DNA of 64,000 nucleotides from Balamuthia mandrillaris (taxonomy: Eukaryota > Discosea > Longamoebia > Balamuthiidae): positions 1 through 64,000 of the forward strand of contig JAVKOQ010000264.1 in assembly GCA_031835245.1 (NCBI GenBank). The letters are read 5' to 3'. The notes below the pieces were generated by a model. That model made no database searches and had not been told where the DNA came from. It worked only from the letters and a program-made list of their open reading frames with translations. Shown piece by piece: positions 1 through 15,952 of this stretch. Positions within the stretch are counted from its first letter, which is position 1, and each line of letters starts with the position of its first letter. The position numbers and the translations under genes were made by a program.

Positions 1-380
1 AAAAAGTCTTCTTTGCTTTAAAATGTAAAATGCAGATTACTAATTGGCTTTTTACTAACAATAGCACTCCATTTAAAAGTGACATATGACCTTTTTTAAT
101 GTTTTAACTTTCCTTTTCTTAGTTTTCACTTTTAATCATTTATGGATTTTTCTTATAGTTTTTTAACTGCCTTTTCTTGATTTTTCTTTTTTTTTTTCTC
201 TCACAACAATGTACAACAAGAGATACTTTACTATTACTTGTACTCTTTACCTTTAATAAATTACATCAGTCTTGAACTTGCTTTGTCTTTGTGATTCCAT
301 TTTGCTTACTTAAAATCAAAATTGAACTTCTCAACAAAAAAATTGGGCCAAAAGGAGAGAAAAGAACGGTAAGTACACAA
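1..380. other. 5' flank of the mtHsp70 gene
   Basis: AT-rich sequence with no convincing coding exon. It probably holds the promoter and 5' UTR of the mtHsp70 gene that starts at 381. The reading frame stays open upstream of 381 but has no ATG before it and no recognisable protein similarity. Confidence 0.5.
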
Positions 381-3332
<2,952 letters not shown>

Positions 3333-3451
3333 ACAAGATTCTGTTTTGCATCGGATGTGGCAAAGAAGAGTTCTCTCTCATCTGCCTTTTTCTTTTGCTC
3401 TTTGACATTATGTTCCATGTACACTGTACAGCAATAACAAAGCCAGACTGT

Positions 3452-4528
3452 TTACGAAATGGTCTGGCTGCCAAAAGAAGAAACAGAGGAAAAGAAGGAG
3501 GAGTCCATGGTGGGAGGCGCGTAGAGGTGCTCCACGTCGTCGGTCCAAAGGGTCCAATCCTTGGACCATGTTCCGCTCTCCTCCCACAGGGAGGCCAACA
3601 CCTTGTCCTCCTCCTCTGAAGAGAGCCCAGAGGAGCTCTCCTCCTCCAACAAGTTGAAGCGTTCCAGGTCGAGCTGCAACTGGACGTCTTGTTCAAAACT
3701 GTGTCCTTGTATTTGTTGTTCCTTCTCACTTCCACTGGCAGCTAGTTGTTGTTGTTGTTGCCACAGCCTCGTCCATGAGTCAGCTGTTCCTGTCTGTAGT
3801 TGTTGTTGGTCGAGCATAACGTAACCAAGTTCCAACTCTTCCTCTTCCTCCACGCGAGGAGGAGAGACGTGGATCGTGGGGATGGGTTCTTGGTGGTAGA
3901 CGGTGGAGGTGGAAGGCCGTTGTGGAGTGGCGTCGACCAGTGAGATGTACGACTTGACCATGTAGGGCGCCGCCTCCTCTACGATAGGCCGCAACGCCTT
4001 CGTCCGCTGCTGCTGCCAGGAGTTGAGCTTGTTGTTGTTATTGGTGGTGGGCGTGGGGGTGTCCTTGCGCGCCCATGGAGTGACGCCGCTGCTGTTCTGC
4101 TTTTTCTCCTTGTTGCGGAGGAGGCGTTTGAGCTGTTTGGCGGTGTGTTGGGTGTCGTTGCCTTTGGAGATGCTCCTCATGGGGGGCGTTCTGCGGCGCG
4201 CGCTGCCCTTCCCTTTGGTCCTTCCCGGTTGGTCCTGGTCGTCCTCTTCAACCTTGCTTAAGGCAGGAGAGGAGGAGGCCCGACGGACCGGTTGAGCAGT
4301 TCGCGAGGGGATCGCGGCGGCAGCGATGGCCGTGGTGCCACCCGTCATCACCTCCAAGTCAGGGCACGCGGGGCTGAGGAAGAGGTTGTCGAGCGGTGGA
4401 GAAGCGGGAGAGGGCAGGCCGAGGTGCTGTTTCTCCAGTAGGACCTGGCCGAGGTACCACTCCAGCCGCTCCTTTCTCTTTCGCTCATCTTCCAGCTGCT
4501 GAATGACGGCTTGCGTGGTGGGCAACAT
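3452..4528 (-). CDS. Hypothetical Gln/Ser-rich protein with N-terminal coiled coil
   Basis: One open exon of 358 residues, starting at an ATG at 4528. I do not recognise the family. Residues 6-35 form a charged heptad-like helix (QQLEDERKRKERLEWYLGQ). A basic patch (GKGSARRRTPP) follows, then KQLKRLLRNKEKKQN, which could be a nuclear localisation signal. There is a polyQ tract (WQQQQQLAA) and an acidic, Leu-rich C-terminal third ending in FFSSVSSFGSQTIS. The basic, Ser/Pro-rich middle and acidic tail suggest a regulatory or nuclear protein, but this is only inference. It is convergent with mtHsp70, whose stop lies about 120 bases away. A longer spliced form is possible, since the neighbours all have introns. 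Confidence 0.6.
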   Translation of the reverse strand: MLPTTQAVIQQLEDERKRKERLEWYLGQVLLEKQHLGLPSPASPPLDNLFLSPACPDLEVMTGGTTAIAAAAIPSRTAQPVRRASSSPALSKVEEDDQDQPGRTKGKGSARRRTPPMRSISKGNDTQHTAKQLKRLLRNKEKKQNSSGVTPWARKDTPTPTTNNNNKLNSWQQQRTKALRPIVEEAAPYMVKSYISLVDATPQRPSTSTVYHQEPIPTIHVSPPRVEEEEELELGYVMLDQQQLQTGTADSWTRLWQQQQQLAASGSEKEQQIQGHSFEQDVQLQLDLERFNLLEEESSSGLSSEEEDKVLASLWEESGTWSKDWTLWTDDVEHLYAPPTMDSSFFSSVSSFGSQTIS

Positions 4529-5275
4529 GAGTAATTTTACCGGTGGGTGCTAGGCAAAGGTTCTGTCCGTTGTGGTTTGTTCGTATGTTTGTGTGTTTGA
4601 TTGTTCGGATGGGGTTTTGAGGTATAGCGATGGGAAAATGAAAATGAACACGGATGGGAAACCTGGATTTATACGACTTGAAGGAGCTGCAGAATGGTCG
4701 GTTTCTTTTCCGTTGGGAATCAAAAATGGCAATCGTTGGCCATTTATGGTATTGAACCTGTAGTTTTCATTGGCTTTCCGCCTCTGTCTCGGAAATCTCG
4801 GTCTCCAATGTTCAGATATGTCCATAACAAGCATAGAAACAAGAAAGAATTACCCGTTGCTGGCTTCCCGCCATAGCAACCCGATCTGCGTCATCAGGAT
4901 GTTTCCTAAATTAACATACATCCTTAAATTTTACTGCTCCTTAAAAATCTCCCAGACAACCGTGATCGGTGCTTCTATTTTGTGGTTGTGCGGAGATGAC
5001 GAAGATTGGATGAAAGGGCAGCCCATGCAATGAATGCTGAGTTTCTTTCTCTGCAACCTGTCAAAGGCCGGTGACGAGGTGAGTTGTAGAAAAGTCGGAG
5101 GTGATCCTTGGTTTTACCTTAAGAACGCATGAAGAGCGCGCGTGCGTTACGACCCAACATGTCAAACACGAAATGAGAAGGTGTAAAAAAAAAACACCAA
5201 AACGTTTTCCATTTTTGCAAAAAGTAAAAGAGAGAAAAAAAAAGGTAATGAAGGGGAGGAGGGAGATATGTGATT
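4529..5275. other. Intergenic region between two minus-strand genes
   Basis: About 750 bases with no supported exon. The left part should be the promoter of the hypothetical gene starting at 4528. The right part lies downstream of V-ATPase C. Short open frames here show no family similarity. Confidence 0.5.
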
Positions 5276-7774
5276 TTAGTGGCTAAGGTTGAGGTGCATC
5301 TTCGAGAAAACGTAGGGATAAAACTTCTCGGTGGTCGTGCCGGTGGCTAACAGGGTGGCGTCGTCCTCGCCGCTGCTTTTGAAGTAGGCAGAGCCCACAC
5401 CTGCGAACATTTGCTCCAGGATCGTTCTTATCTTCTTTTGGTGGTTTCTCAATGGCTATAAAAAGTAAAACGTGGGATTAGCATTACAATTTTTCATAGC
5501 GGCGTACAAAGTGCCAGTGGAGAGAGAAGAGAAGAGCACAAATAAGGGAGAGAGAGAGAGGAGAGAAGAGCGGGAAGATCGACGAGGAGAGAAATAAAAA
5601 GAACAGAAAACAGGACGAAGAGCAACGAGGAGAAGCGAGAAGAAACAAATAAAATGTGTAGAAAACAGAGAGGGGGGAGGGAGAGGAGAGAGAGAGAGCA
5701 GAGAGAGCAGAGAGAGACACACCTCGAGGAGGACACAAGTGAAGTCAACTGGTAAGCCGTAGCGTAGCACCGACTCGACAAAGATGCGAACGACCTTCAA
5801 GTGAGTCCAGCTGCTAAAGGCCTCCGCAAAGTTGAGACGGCACCATCTTATCAGGTTTTTCTATTGTTTCCAAATAATAACACTAAGTTACGCCCAGAGA
5901 AAAGGAAGCAAAAAGAGAAAGCAAAGAGTGCTGATGAGAACGAGAAGACAAAAGTTGTTTCCTACCTTTTGCTTTTCTTTTTGGCTGTGCTGCTCCTTTT
6001 CTTCTTGCTTGCCTTGGGCAACCTGCTCGGGGTCATACGTGAATTCCCGCACAGTGAATCTTGTGTTGTAAAGGTAAGTAAACGGGGGAGTTGGTTCATT
6101 GTTAATAAAGAAGAGAAGCACAGATGGGAGAGAGAACAAATGAAAAACACGTACTTGCTAAGTCTAGCAACGTGTTTAAAGTCATCCACAATCTTTCTGA
6201 ATAAAACTACGGTGTAGAGGCACAATTCGCCATCTGTATGCAACAAACTGTTGATGTGGGTGTTTGATCGTCAGCGGCAATGACAATTAGAGAAGGGAGT
6301 TTAAAGGAGTGAGAACTGAAAAAAGAACAGAGAATGGAAGGTCAGCAGAAAAAAAACTGGAGGAAAAAGGAGTACTTGGAAGAACGAGGAACAACGTTGT
6401 CAACGAGAGTTTCGTATGTGTTTAGCCATTCTTTTTGGCTGTGTCTGTAGCAGGTGAAAAAGTAGATTAAAAAACAACAGTCGCGCCAAAAGGTAAGTGA
6501 GGGGTAGTCGTACTTGGGCACAATAACAAACAGGGTGGTGAGATACTCTGTCTCAACAATGTCCTCTGGTTTGATAAAGTCCGTAAGGTCGCATATCAGC
6601 AAGTTTCCTCTGATAATGAAAAAAATTTTAAAAAACGCTGATGAGAAGGGAGCGAGATAGAAGAGAAAGAAAGGAGGAATAGAGAAGGAGGAAGAGAGGA
6701 AGAACAAGAAGAAGAACAAGAACAAGAAGAAGAAGAAGAACAAGAAGAAGAAGAAGAAGAAGAAGAAGAAGAAGAAGAAGAAGAAGAAGAAGAAGAAGAA
6801 CAAGAAGAAGAAGAAGAAGAAGAAGAAGAAGAACAAGAAGAAGAAGAAGAAGAAGAAGAAGAAGAAGAAGAAGAACAAGAACAAGAAGAACAAGAACAAG
6901 AACAAGAACAAGAACAAGAACAAGAAGATGAAGAAGAACAAGAACAAGGGAGAAAGGAGAAGCCAAGCCAACGTTTTCTTTCGCTCAATGGCGGCAAGAG
7001 ATTGGTTGATGTTGTTGTAGTTGGAGGCTTTTGTTCGCAGGTCCTCATCCAACTTAGAAACCGTCTATAAAATGAGGAGAAAGCAAAGTGAGTCCTCGGG
7101 AAACACGGTGAACACAAGTACTTGTGCATGCCAATGAAGGGTGAGCGAGGATAGGGAGGGAGAGAGAACCGTAGAGATGGCATCTACGATGTCCTTGAGT
7201 GGGCTGGAGAGCTTGTATTTCGCTTCGTCCCACTTAAACTGGTGCAAGTACGTATCCACGTTCACTGAGTTTTATAAATTGCCCGTCTCATTAGTATCGC
7301 AGGATACAGAAGCGAAGAGTGGCCAGAGAAGAGAGAAAAAAGAGACGAGACAAAGAGTGACGAGAAGCAGAGATGAAGGAGAGAATGAGGGAGCAGGAAG
7401 GGACAACGAAAAGAGCGAGCAAAGAGAGAAAAGAGCACAGAGTACAAACCTCCGTTGACCATGAGGATCTTCTCATGCTTGTCCTTCTTGTTGACCTCAT
7501 CCTCGAGGTAGAGGTCATACAGCTGACGGGCGATTTTCCGTGTGGTGGCCTCGATGAAGGTGTCCCGCTTGGCCAGCTCGTCGCTGAGCGCGTAGAGAGA
7601 GTCCAGCGTGCCGACTTTCAGGTTCGGCATGTTGAACCTCTTCAGGAAGGCGCAGTGAGGACCTACCTTGCCCTCCATCTGCTCCAGGTCGCGCGGACCC
7701 ATCGACGAGTTGGGCACCGCCACGAACCAGAAGAGCATGTTCTCTGAACTGGCCTTGGAGCTCTCCCCCATCAT
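5276..7774 (-). CDS. ATP6V1C: V-type proton ATPase subunit C
   Basis: Subunit C links the peripheral stalks of the V1 sector to the membrane sector and controls reversible V1-Vo assembly, so it sets acidification of endosomes and contractile vacuoles. Exon 1 (7774-7450) encodes [12 protein letters not shown], then KFNIPDLKVGTLD-like [19 protein letters not shown] and SDELAKRD. Exon 2 (7264-7170) gives [15 protein letters not shown]. Later exons give [85 protein letters not shown] and [14 protein letters not shown]. The last exon ends with [18 protein letters not shown]. The order matches the whole family from end to end. One intron (about 6606-6968) contains a long (TTC)n tract on the sense strand. 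The gene is divergent from the mitoribosomal-type gene at 8428. Confidence 0.93.
6705..6950 (-). repeat. (TTC)n/(TTCTTG)n intron microsatellite
   Basis: About 245 bases of GAA and GAACAA on the plus strand, pyrimidine-rich on the sense strand. It lies inside a V-ATPase C intron and produces long spurious Leu-, Ser- or Phe-only open frames. Confidence 0.9.
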
Positions 7775-8427
7775 TTTGTTAAAAAGGTTGTGCTTCTGTT
7801 TAGTTTAAACGGTATCGTGAGCGCGCTGAGTAAAAAGTGAGACAGAGCTAAAATTGGAGGAGAGCGAAGAGGAGCAGAGAGGCGCGAGGCTGTGATTATC
7901 CAATTGATCATTCTAAAAAAGACAACTACCTTTTCTCGGTCACCGCGAACGAACCCAAAGAAGCGCAAGCGAAAGCCAGCTGGTTTTGTTTGATTCTTTT
8001 CGTTGAGGGGCTCTCTTCTTCTTCTTCTTCTTCTTCTTCTTCTCAGATCCTTAAAAAAAAAAAAAGATTCGCAGAGAGCGAAGAGAGAGAATCTTCTTCT
8101 TCGTAGCAGCTGCTGCAGGGCGATAAAGGCGAGAGAAAATGTCCTCAACCCCTCAAGCATCAGAGTTTTCGACCGAAAATTCGGATGTTGGATCTGCTCC
8201 TGCTGACGTGTAATCTTTGTGACGACGTGATAAAAAATCATTTTCAACCCCTCAAGCAATCTGATCTTTTCCAAACGAAAATTCGATTTTGGTCGGCGTG
8301 TTTTTCGTGACGACGTGATGCAATAAACAAACAAAAAGAAAGGGAAAGGGAAAGGGATTTGGCTTTGGATTTGGATTTTTCTTACCAGCTGCCGAGAAGG
8401 AAACAGTGCGCATTCTAGAAAAACAAA
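7775..8427. promoter_or_regulatory. Divergent promoter region with an approximately 80-base duplication
   Basis: This region separates the divergent V-ATPase C and L51/S25-type genes. It contains a (CTT)n run near 8017-8042. It also holds two imperfect direct copies (8144-8231 and 8244-8319), which share CAACCCCTCAAGCA, CGAAAATTCG and the end GTGACGACGTGAT. I see no convincing exon. Confidence 0.6.
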
Positions 8428-9167
8428 ATGGCGTGGCGAGGAAAGATGAAGCAGTTTGGAAAGTTTAAGGGCTTGCCCAAGCCCAAGACCACCGGTTCGT
8501 GATTTTCGTCGCCGCGGTCCTCTGTCGACTCTCTTGTTAACAATTTTTGTTCTTTATTCGCTGTGTTTTTTGTTTCAAAAAAACAAACAAAGAGGACTGG
8601 TTGAAAGTGTACATGGGACACCAACACTACTTGTTTGGCGTATCCAGAGTTCAGCTTGAGTGGGCCAAGAAAGGGGCAGGTCAAACCGGAGCTAGGTTCA
8701 CTCTCCTCTCTCTCTCTCTCTCTCTCCTCTTCTCACAGTCTACCAAAGATACTTTAAGTACAACAAGCTGCCGCCTCTCCGCTTTTGGAACCCTGACGTC
8801 GAGTTTGTGGAAATCAAACGCCTCCAAGGCAAACCTTCCCTCATTGTTGACTATGGTTTGTGCTTCTTTCTCTCTCTCTCCTCTCGTCTTGCACTCTCTC
8901 TCTCTCTCTCTCTCTCTCTCGCTTACTTCTCTCTCTCTTCTCGTCTTTCTACCTTACTTCTCTTACTCAGAGGATGGTCGGCGGAAGGAATGGGACCTGA
9001 CGGGGAAAAAGGAGGAAGAGGTCTTCTCCACTCTCATGAACGGCCCTGATGCTGTTGTTGCTGATAACGCCAAAGCTTCATCTCCATCACCCGCTGCTTC
9101 TTCTCCTTCTCTTTCCGAGGACCAAACAACAACAACAGCTCCATCGGAACAAACAGCAAGTGCTTAA
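8428..9167 (+). CDS. Probable mitochondrial ribosomal protein, L51/S25/CI-B8 domain
   Basis: Exons 8428-8494, 8593-8679, 8739-8855 and 8971-9167 splice in phase to about 155 residues. The N-terminus MAWRGKMKQFGKFKGLPKP is basic and could be a short mitochondrial targeting or rRNA-binding segment. The core runs VYQRYFKYNKLPPLRFWNPDVEF, then VEIKRLQGKPSLIVDYEDGR. It has the spacing of the thioredoxin-like L51/S25/CI-B8 domain, with the 'FNLPPLRYWNP' loop and a following beta-strand. The C-terminal 40 residues are Ser/Thr/Ala/Gln-rich and probably disordered. mS25 or mL43/mL51 are the likeliest identities; a complex I B8-like subunit is an alternative. The stop is 60 bases from the end of the convergent IFRD gene. 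Confidence 0.6.
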
Positions 9168-9226
9168 TGAAAAAAACGAAAGAGAGAAAGTAAAGGGAAA
9201 GAAACAGTTTATTTTTTGTTTCCTCC

Positions 9227-10451
9227 TCAAAAGTCTTTGTAGAAAGCGACAGCGGCTTCCTGGCGGCCATGAGCAGCTCGTGCTGAGGCCAATCCTTTCG
9301 TTCGTGCCTTCGATGCCGCCGAGGATGGTGACTTGAGGAATCGCTGTTGAGAGAAACAAGAAAGCGAATGGTAAAGGAGGAGTGTTAATAGCAGCACAAA
9401 AAAGAAAGCAAATGAGAGAGATATACCTTTTCCAGTCTAGAGAGGCGAACAGGTGGAGCGCCTTTCTCTAACCGAAAGTCGAATATCTCTCCCAGCAACG
9501 GATTCTCCTGTTTGTTTTAACAAAACGGTTAGAAGAAGGAACGGCAAGAAAGAAACGTTGAAAAACAAAAAGACGGGAAGAACAAGAGGAAGAAGAACAA
9601 GAACGAACCTGGAAATGAGTTAGAGTACCTCCACGGAGGTACTCTCGCAAGGAGTTTAGCTGAGTGATTTCGGTCCAAGACTCAAAATATAAGTCCTGCC
9701 CGCTGATGTTGAGCCGCTCGCTGACCGTCTCTCCGTTTTGGAGAAGCTGAAGGACGTCCTTCAACGTGTTCTTTTGCTTTTGTTTGTCCTTCTTGGAGAG
9801 GAATTTGTTTTGGCCGTGCGTCATCTCTGATACTTTCTCCAATAGTTCGTCCGTGTCTATTTCTCCACGGTAGTTATCCACATTGAATTCATCCTTTATT
9901 TAAAAGGTTGTGAGCAAAGAGGAGAGAGAAAGAGGAAAGAGCAGAGAGCGAGAGAAAACTAAAGCAAAAAGATGGATAGGAGAGAAATACCCCGTTATCT
10001 TCGTCTTGTTCCCTCAAAATGTCGAAAACAAGGGCGATGGTCTCCGCTGCTGTCGTCCGAAGCTCCAGGGCATCAGCATCAAGCAAACCATAAAAAATCT
10101 GAATAACACTATTTACAAGAAAGAAAAAAATATGTGATATGAGAAAATAGGAAGAGAGAACAAACGAGGAAAAGAGCAAGGAGGAAAGAAAAAAAACGTA
10201 CTCGGAAAAAATGGAGCGAAGATACGAAGCAGAGAGAGTGGTGATGAGCAAGGCCCAACTCTTCAACAGCATGGCCTTGCTTTCAGGGTGAGCGCTCTTC
10301 AGTGCGGATTGAAACAGCTCGAGTTGGGCCTTGGTGTCCAACTCGTTGGTGCACCCGAGAAAACAAAGCATGGAGAGTGCCATAGCGGACTAACGTTAAA
10401 AAAAAAAAAGGAAGATAAAGAAAAACAGAAAGCGCGTTAGTTAAAGGTGTC

Positions 10452-10496
<45 letters not shown>

Positions 10497-10830
10497 CCTC
10501 CTTCTTTCTGCTTTCTTTCTTCTTTCTTCTTTCTTCTTTCTTCTTTTTCTATTCTCCTCTTTCTTACTTCTTTTCTCTAACAGGAAAGTTGTTTTTTAAA
10601 AAAAGAACGTACTTGGCCAACAACTTTGGCCGAGCTGCCGCTCTTGACGTTGGTGGCGAGCAGCGGAGAGAACTCGCTAAAGAGCGAGGAGGCATCAGCG
10701 CCGAGAGTGATGGCAAGAATGCCCAAGGCACCAGCAGCCAACTCGTATTCCTTCTCTCGTCCTTGCTTGAAGCTCTTTTTCAGACCCTCGTTGATGGTTG
10801 TGCTCCTTTTAGAAAGAAAACAGATGAGTG

Positions 10831-10879
<49 letters not shown>

Positions 10880-11201
10880 AAAAGAGAATAAAGAGAAAGA
10901 AGGAGAAAGAGAGGAGTAAAACCATTTCTCAACAAAATCGTAAGAATAGTTCAGGGCCAAGCCGCGATGAAAGGAAGCCAACGCTGTCTCGCGAGTGGTA
11001 TAGCGACTTTCTAGCATGTTCTCCACCACCTCATCCATGTCGACTTCTCCTTTGGTGGTAGGAGTCTCCTCCTGCTCCTCTTCTTCTCCATCTTCACTCT
11101 CTACACATGAAAACACATCATAAATCAGTTCACCGGAAAAAACGAACACAATCTTTGTCAACAGAACGCAAGGAGATCGTACCGCGTCGTCGACGAGGCA
11201 T
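9227..11201 (-). CDS. IFRD: Interferon-related developmental regulator (IFRD) family protein
   Basis: HEAT/armadillo-type co-regulator; animal and plant IFRD proteins act in transcription control and bind translationally inactive ribosomes. A 19-base first exon (11201-11183, MPRRRR) joins an acidic exon with MLESRYTTRETALASFHRGL, the family's N-terminal helical repeat. Later exons give GLKKSFKQGREKEYELAAGAL, SAMALSMLCFLGC, ALLITTLSASYLRS and ALELRTTAAETIALVFD. The C-terminal IFRD domain is clear: NKFLSKKDKQKQKNTLKDVL, ISGQDLYFESWTEITQLNSL, then TLTHFQ and ENPLLGEIFDFRL. The basic tail is RFLKSPSSAASKARTKG, ending in VAFYKDF. Introns contain (GA)n and (CT)n runs. Confidence 0.88.
10450..10492. 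repeat. (CT)n microsatellite in an IFRD intron
   Basis: Dinucleotide CT run followed by TTTCTTC repeats to about 10560. Unlike most intron repeats here, the sense strand of this minus-strand gene is purine-rich. Confidence 0.85.
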
Positions 11202-11738
11202 TTTTTGTTGTTTGTTGATCGAGCGTGTGTGATGATCAGTTAAAAAAATAAAAATAAAATAGAATGAAAGGGCGTTGTGCAGCAAAAATAGTGCGAACAC
11301 AAAAAAAAAGTTCTGTGAAGGTTCTTCTTCTTCCGGGGGGTTGCCCGTCTGTTTCTCAACTTTCCGCAGAGAAGAAACCTTATTTTCCTTTGTCTTTCTT
11401 CCTCCTTTCTTGTGTGAGTGTGCTTTGGGAATATAAGTCGACAGAATTATCTACAAATTATCAAAAATATCAGCAACATTTGGCACTCTTCCTCCTTTCT
11501 CGCCTTCAAAAATAAAAGTCGGCGAAATAATTTACAAATTATCACAAAATATTGAGACAACTTGATGTCGTCAATAATTTCAATTCGAAATTTGTGTAAG
11601 ATTTCGATTGTATTGCGGTCCCGAAATTACCCGATTGTCGACAAGTTGAGCAGTCGTCGACATATTCAGTTAGATCGATGACATCATCATGATCGACCTG
11701 ATCTGTGTGAGCGACGGCAACGAAAAGAAAAGAAAAGG
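11202..11738. promoter_or_regulatory. Divergent promoter between IFRD and the C-CAP protein
   Basis: No exon seen. It contains an imperfect tandem duplication (11399-11470 and 11489-11552), each copy starting TTCCTCCTTTCT and ending near TACAAATTATC. The second copy includes the inverted repeat ATAATTT-AC-AAATTAT. TGTCGACA at 11636 and CGTCGACA at 11655 lie about 80-100 bases before the C-CAP start codon. Confidence 0.55.
11636..11662. promoter_or_regulatory. Two GTCGAC palindromes (TGTCGACA, CGTCGACA)
   Basis: TGTCGACA at 11636-11643 and CGTCGACA at 11655-11662, about 100 and 80 bases upstream of ATG 11739. They belong to the set of intergenic palindromes described in the findings. Confidence 0.4.
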
Positions 11739-12726
11739 ATGGAGAGGCCCAAGAACTTGATGCAAGAAGCGGCCAGGATACAAGCGCAGCTCGGCTCCGC
11801 AAAAGAGAAGGATTTGAAATTAGTGGTACATGTGGTTTTCTTTCGAGCTTGCCTCATCATTATCAATCTTTTTTTTTTGTTGTAACTTTTTTTTTTGAAA
11901 CAAAAAAAAAAGAAAGGACAAAAAGGAGTGAAGGAGACCATTCCTAAAGGTGCTGTCGCCGGAAGGGGTTCGGTGTACTTTGAGAACTGTAAAGACTGTG
12001 AATATATTGTAAACAGCATATCTGTAAAAGTACTCATTGGTATCACTGCCCGCTCCGTCTTTCGGTCTTTCTGTCTTGACGTTGGTTTCTCTCTGTGTCG
12101 TGTCTTGCTTTCTGGCTTTGTTTCTTGCTGCTTCTTTCTTTCCTTTCTTTATTCTTTCTTGTCATTTCATTCATTCTTTCTTGTCGTTTCTTTCTTGCTT
12201 TCTTTCTTGCTTGTCGTTTCTTTCTTGCTTTCCTTCTTGCTTTCTTTCTTTCTTGCTTTCTTTCTTGCTTGCTTGCTTTCTTTCTTTCTTTCTTGTCGTT
12301 TCTTTCTTGCTTTCTTTCTGCCATTTCTTATTTGTTGTTGTGCTTTTCATAATAGAGAAATGTGAAAACTGTACGATTATCCTCAACGGCCCCATCCTCA
12401 CTAACATGGTTGAGATGTGGAAGTGCAATAACGTCATTCTTAGCGTATGTTATTCTCTTCTTCGTCTCCTTCTCCTTCTTCTGAACTCTAAAACATTGTT
12501 GTCTTATGCTGTCTTATGTTGTTGTAGGTAAATACGATGGTGATGACTCTGCAGATTGATCTTTGTAACGAGGTGAACCTCACCTATTCCTCCAAAGAGC
12601 ATTTCCACAGCGTGGTATGGGCTGGCGTTCGAAATATGACCGTTTCTTTCGCTGATGCTGGTACCATATCTAATCGTCTTGTTTTTTTTGTTTCCGCCTT
12701 TTCGCCATCTCATTCATTCATTGTCT

Positions 12727-12770
<44 letters not shown>

Positions 12771-13473
12771 TTGTCCTTTCTCTCGTGCTTTCCTTTTTTT
12801 TTGTTTTTTGTTTTTTGTTTCTGTTTTTTTTTTTTGCTTTCGTTTAACTTAAGTTTAATATAGAAAAAGAGGCTTTACAAACGGGTCTAGATGAAATGCT
12901 TATTGAATATCCTGACACCAACGACACCACCGACCAGTTTATAATTCGTGAAGTTAACGTATGTTAACATCTTCCTTTTTCTTCTTTTATTCCTATATTT
13001 TCTTACCATTTTGATATGAAAACAAAAAAGGGAGAAATATTGTCAGAACAAATAGTGAGATTGTCGAATGGTTACCCCACCACTGAAAGAGAGGCAAAGG
13101 AGTTTGACGAGAAGCAGGCCAAAAACGCTGTTCAAGCCGAGGCTTACATTCGTAAGCTCGTCAAGGTATGTATAACCATCCTCCTCTGATTCTTGTTGTT
13201 TTTGTTGTTGTTCGTCTTGTTGTTGTTCTTCTTGTTCTGCCTCTGCCTTTGCCTCTGCCTCTGTTTCTGTTTCTTCTTGAGAGTTCGTTTTCACAAAACA
13301 ATCATTACTTTTTAAATCCTTGATGCGCAAAGTTTGCTGGCGATAGTCTTGGCATCAAAGACAAACAGAAAGATGCAGAGGGCAAAACGGGAAGAGCCAA
13401 GTTTCCTTGCGATGTGGCTAAGAAGTACAAGACATGTTACGTTCCAACAAGCAACGAACAGACAGCCTCGTAA
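11739..13473 (+). CDS. C-CAP/cofactor C-like (CARP) domain protein
   Basis: Right-handed beta-helix protein of the CAP/tubulin-cofactor-C fold; CAP relatives recharge actin monomers and TBCC/RP2 relatives act on GTPases. Exon 1 (11739-11825) gives MERPKNLMQEAARIQAQL. The next exon (from 11913) gives VKETIPKGAVAGRGSVYFEN, CKDCEYIVNSISVKVLI. Later exons carry the repeated beta-helix rungs EKCENCTIILNGPILTNMVE, WKCNNVILSVNTMVMTLQID and LCNEVNLTYSSKEHFHSVVW. Towards the C-terminus are DQFIIREVNGEILSEQIVRL and NGYPTTEREAKEFDEKQAK. I see no N-terminal CAP adenylyl-cyclase-binding domain, so it is a stand-alone C-CAP protein. The TTTCTTGC-type repeats at about 12120-12320 sit in an intron. The exact cellular role is not clear from sequence. 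Confidence 0.78.
12120..12325 (+). repeat. Interrupted (TTTCTTGC)/(TTTCTTTC) intron repeat
   Basis: Pyrimidine-rich, TTTCTTGC-like repeats with GTC interruptions inside a C-CAP gene intron, on the sense strand. Confidence 0.8.
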
Positions 13474-15533
<2,060 letters not shown>

Positions 15534-15952
15534 CAACGCTTTTTTTTTTTGCTTATATTTTTTTCTCTCACCACTCGCCGCTCGATCTCTTTCTCCTTCT
15601 CATTGTTATTCATGTGCTCTTTCTCTTTTCATTTTCACATTCAAAACAATAAAAAAGAAACATTTGCTTTGCTTTTTTTTTTTGGTTTGATTTTTTTGGT
15701 GGCGCGATGATTGGGTCTGAGGGTAGTCCTTGTCGACACTGAGTTCCTCCCGCTGAAAGTGGCTGGGAAGCGCAAGGACGTTTTTGCTGCCCTCTTTTCC
15801 CTTGCCGTTTCTTTGGAGGTAACCGTGTCGACACATGTCGCCTTGGGTTCAGAAGAGCCGCACGTTCGATGCCGTATTACCTTCAGTTTATTTTCCAAGT
15901 GAGCGAAAAAGCGTAGCAGCAGAGAAGAGAAGAGAAGAGAAGAGAGGAGAGG
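15534..15952. promoter_or_regulatory. Intergenic region between Rab14 and OTU1
   Basis: An AATAAA near 15648 probably ends Rab14 transcripts. TGTCGACA occurs at 15731-15738 and 15826-15833, the latter about 120 bases before the OTU1 start. The reading frame of OTU1 is closed by a TAG at 15914, so ATG 15953 is the first possible start without an upstream exon. Confidence 0.5.

Noticed and set aside
4860-4890. RFX X-box-like CCATAGCAAC near 4873
   Set aside because: Only a half-site is visible and there is no ciliary gene nearby, so chance is likely.
6342-7183. Long open frames of almost pure Phe, Leu or Ser
   Set aside because: They are readings of the (GAA)n/(TTC)n tract in the V-ATPase C intron. 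The flanking exons fit the family and splice across it.
12043-12531. Lys/Arg-rich and Phe/Leu-rich frames on both strands
   Set aside because: They translate the TTTCTTGC-type intron repeat in the C-CAP gene.
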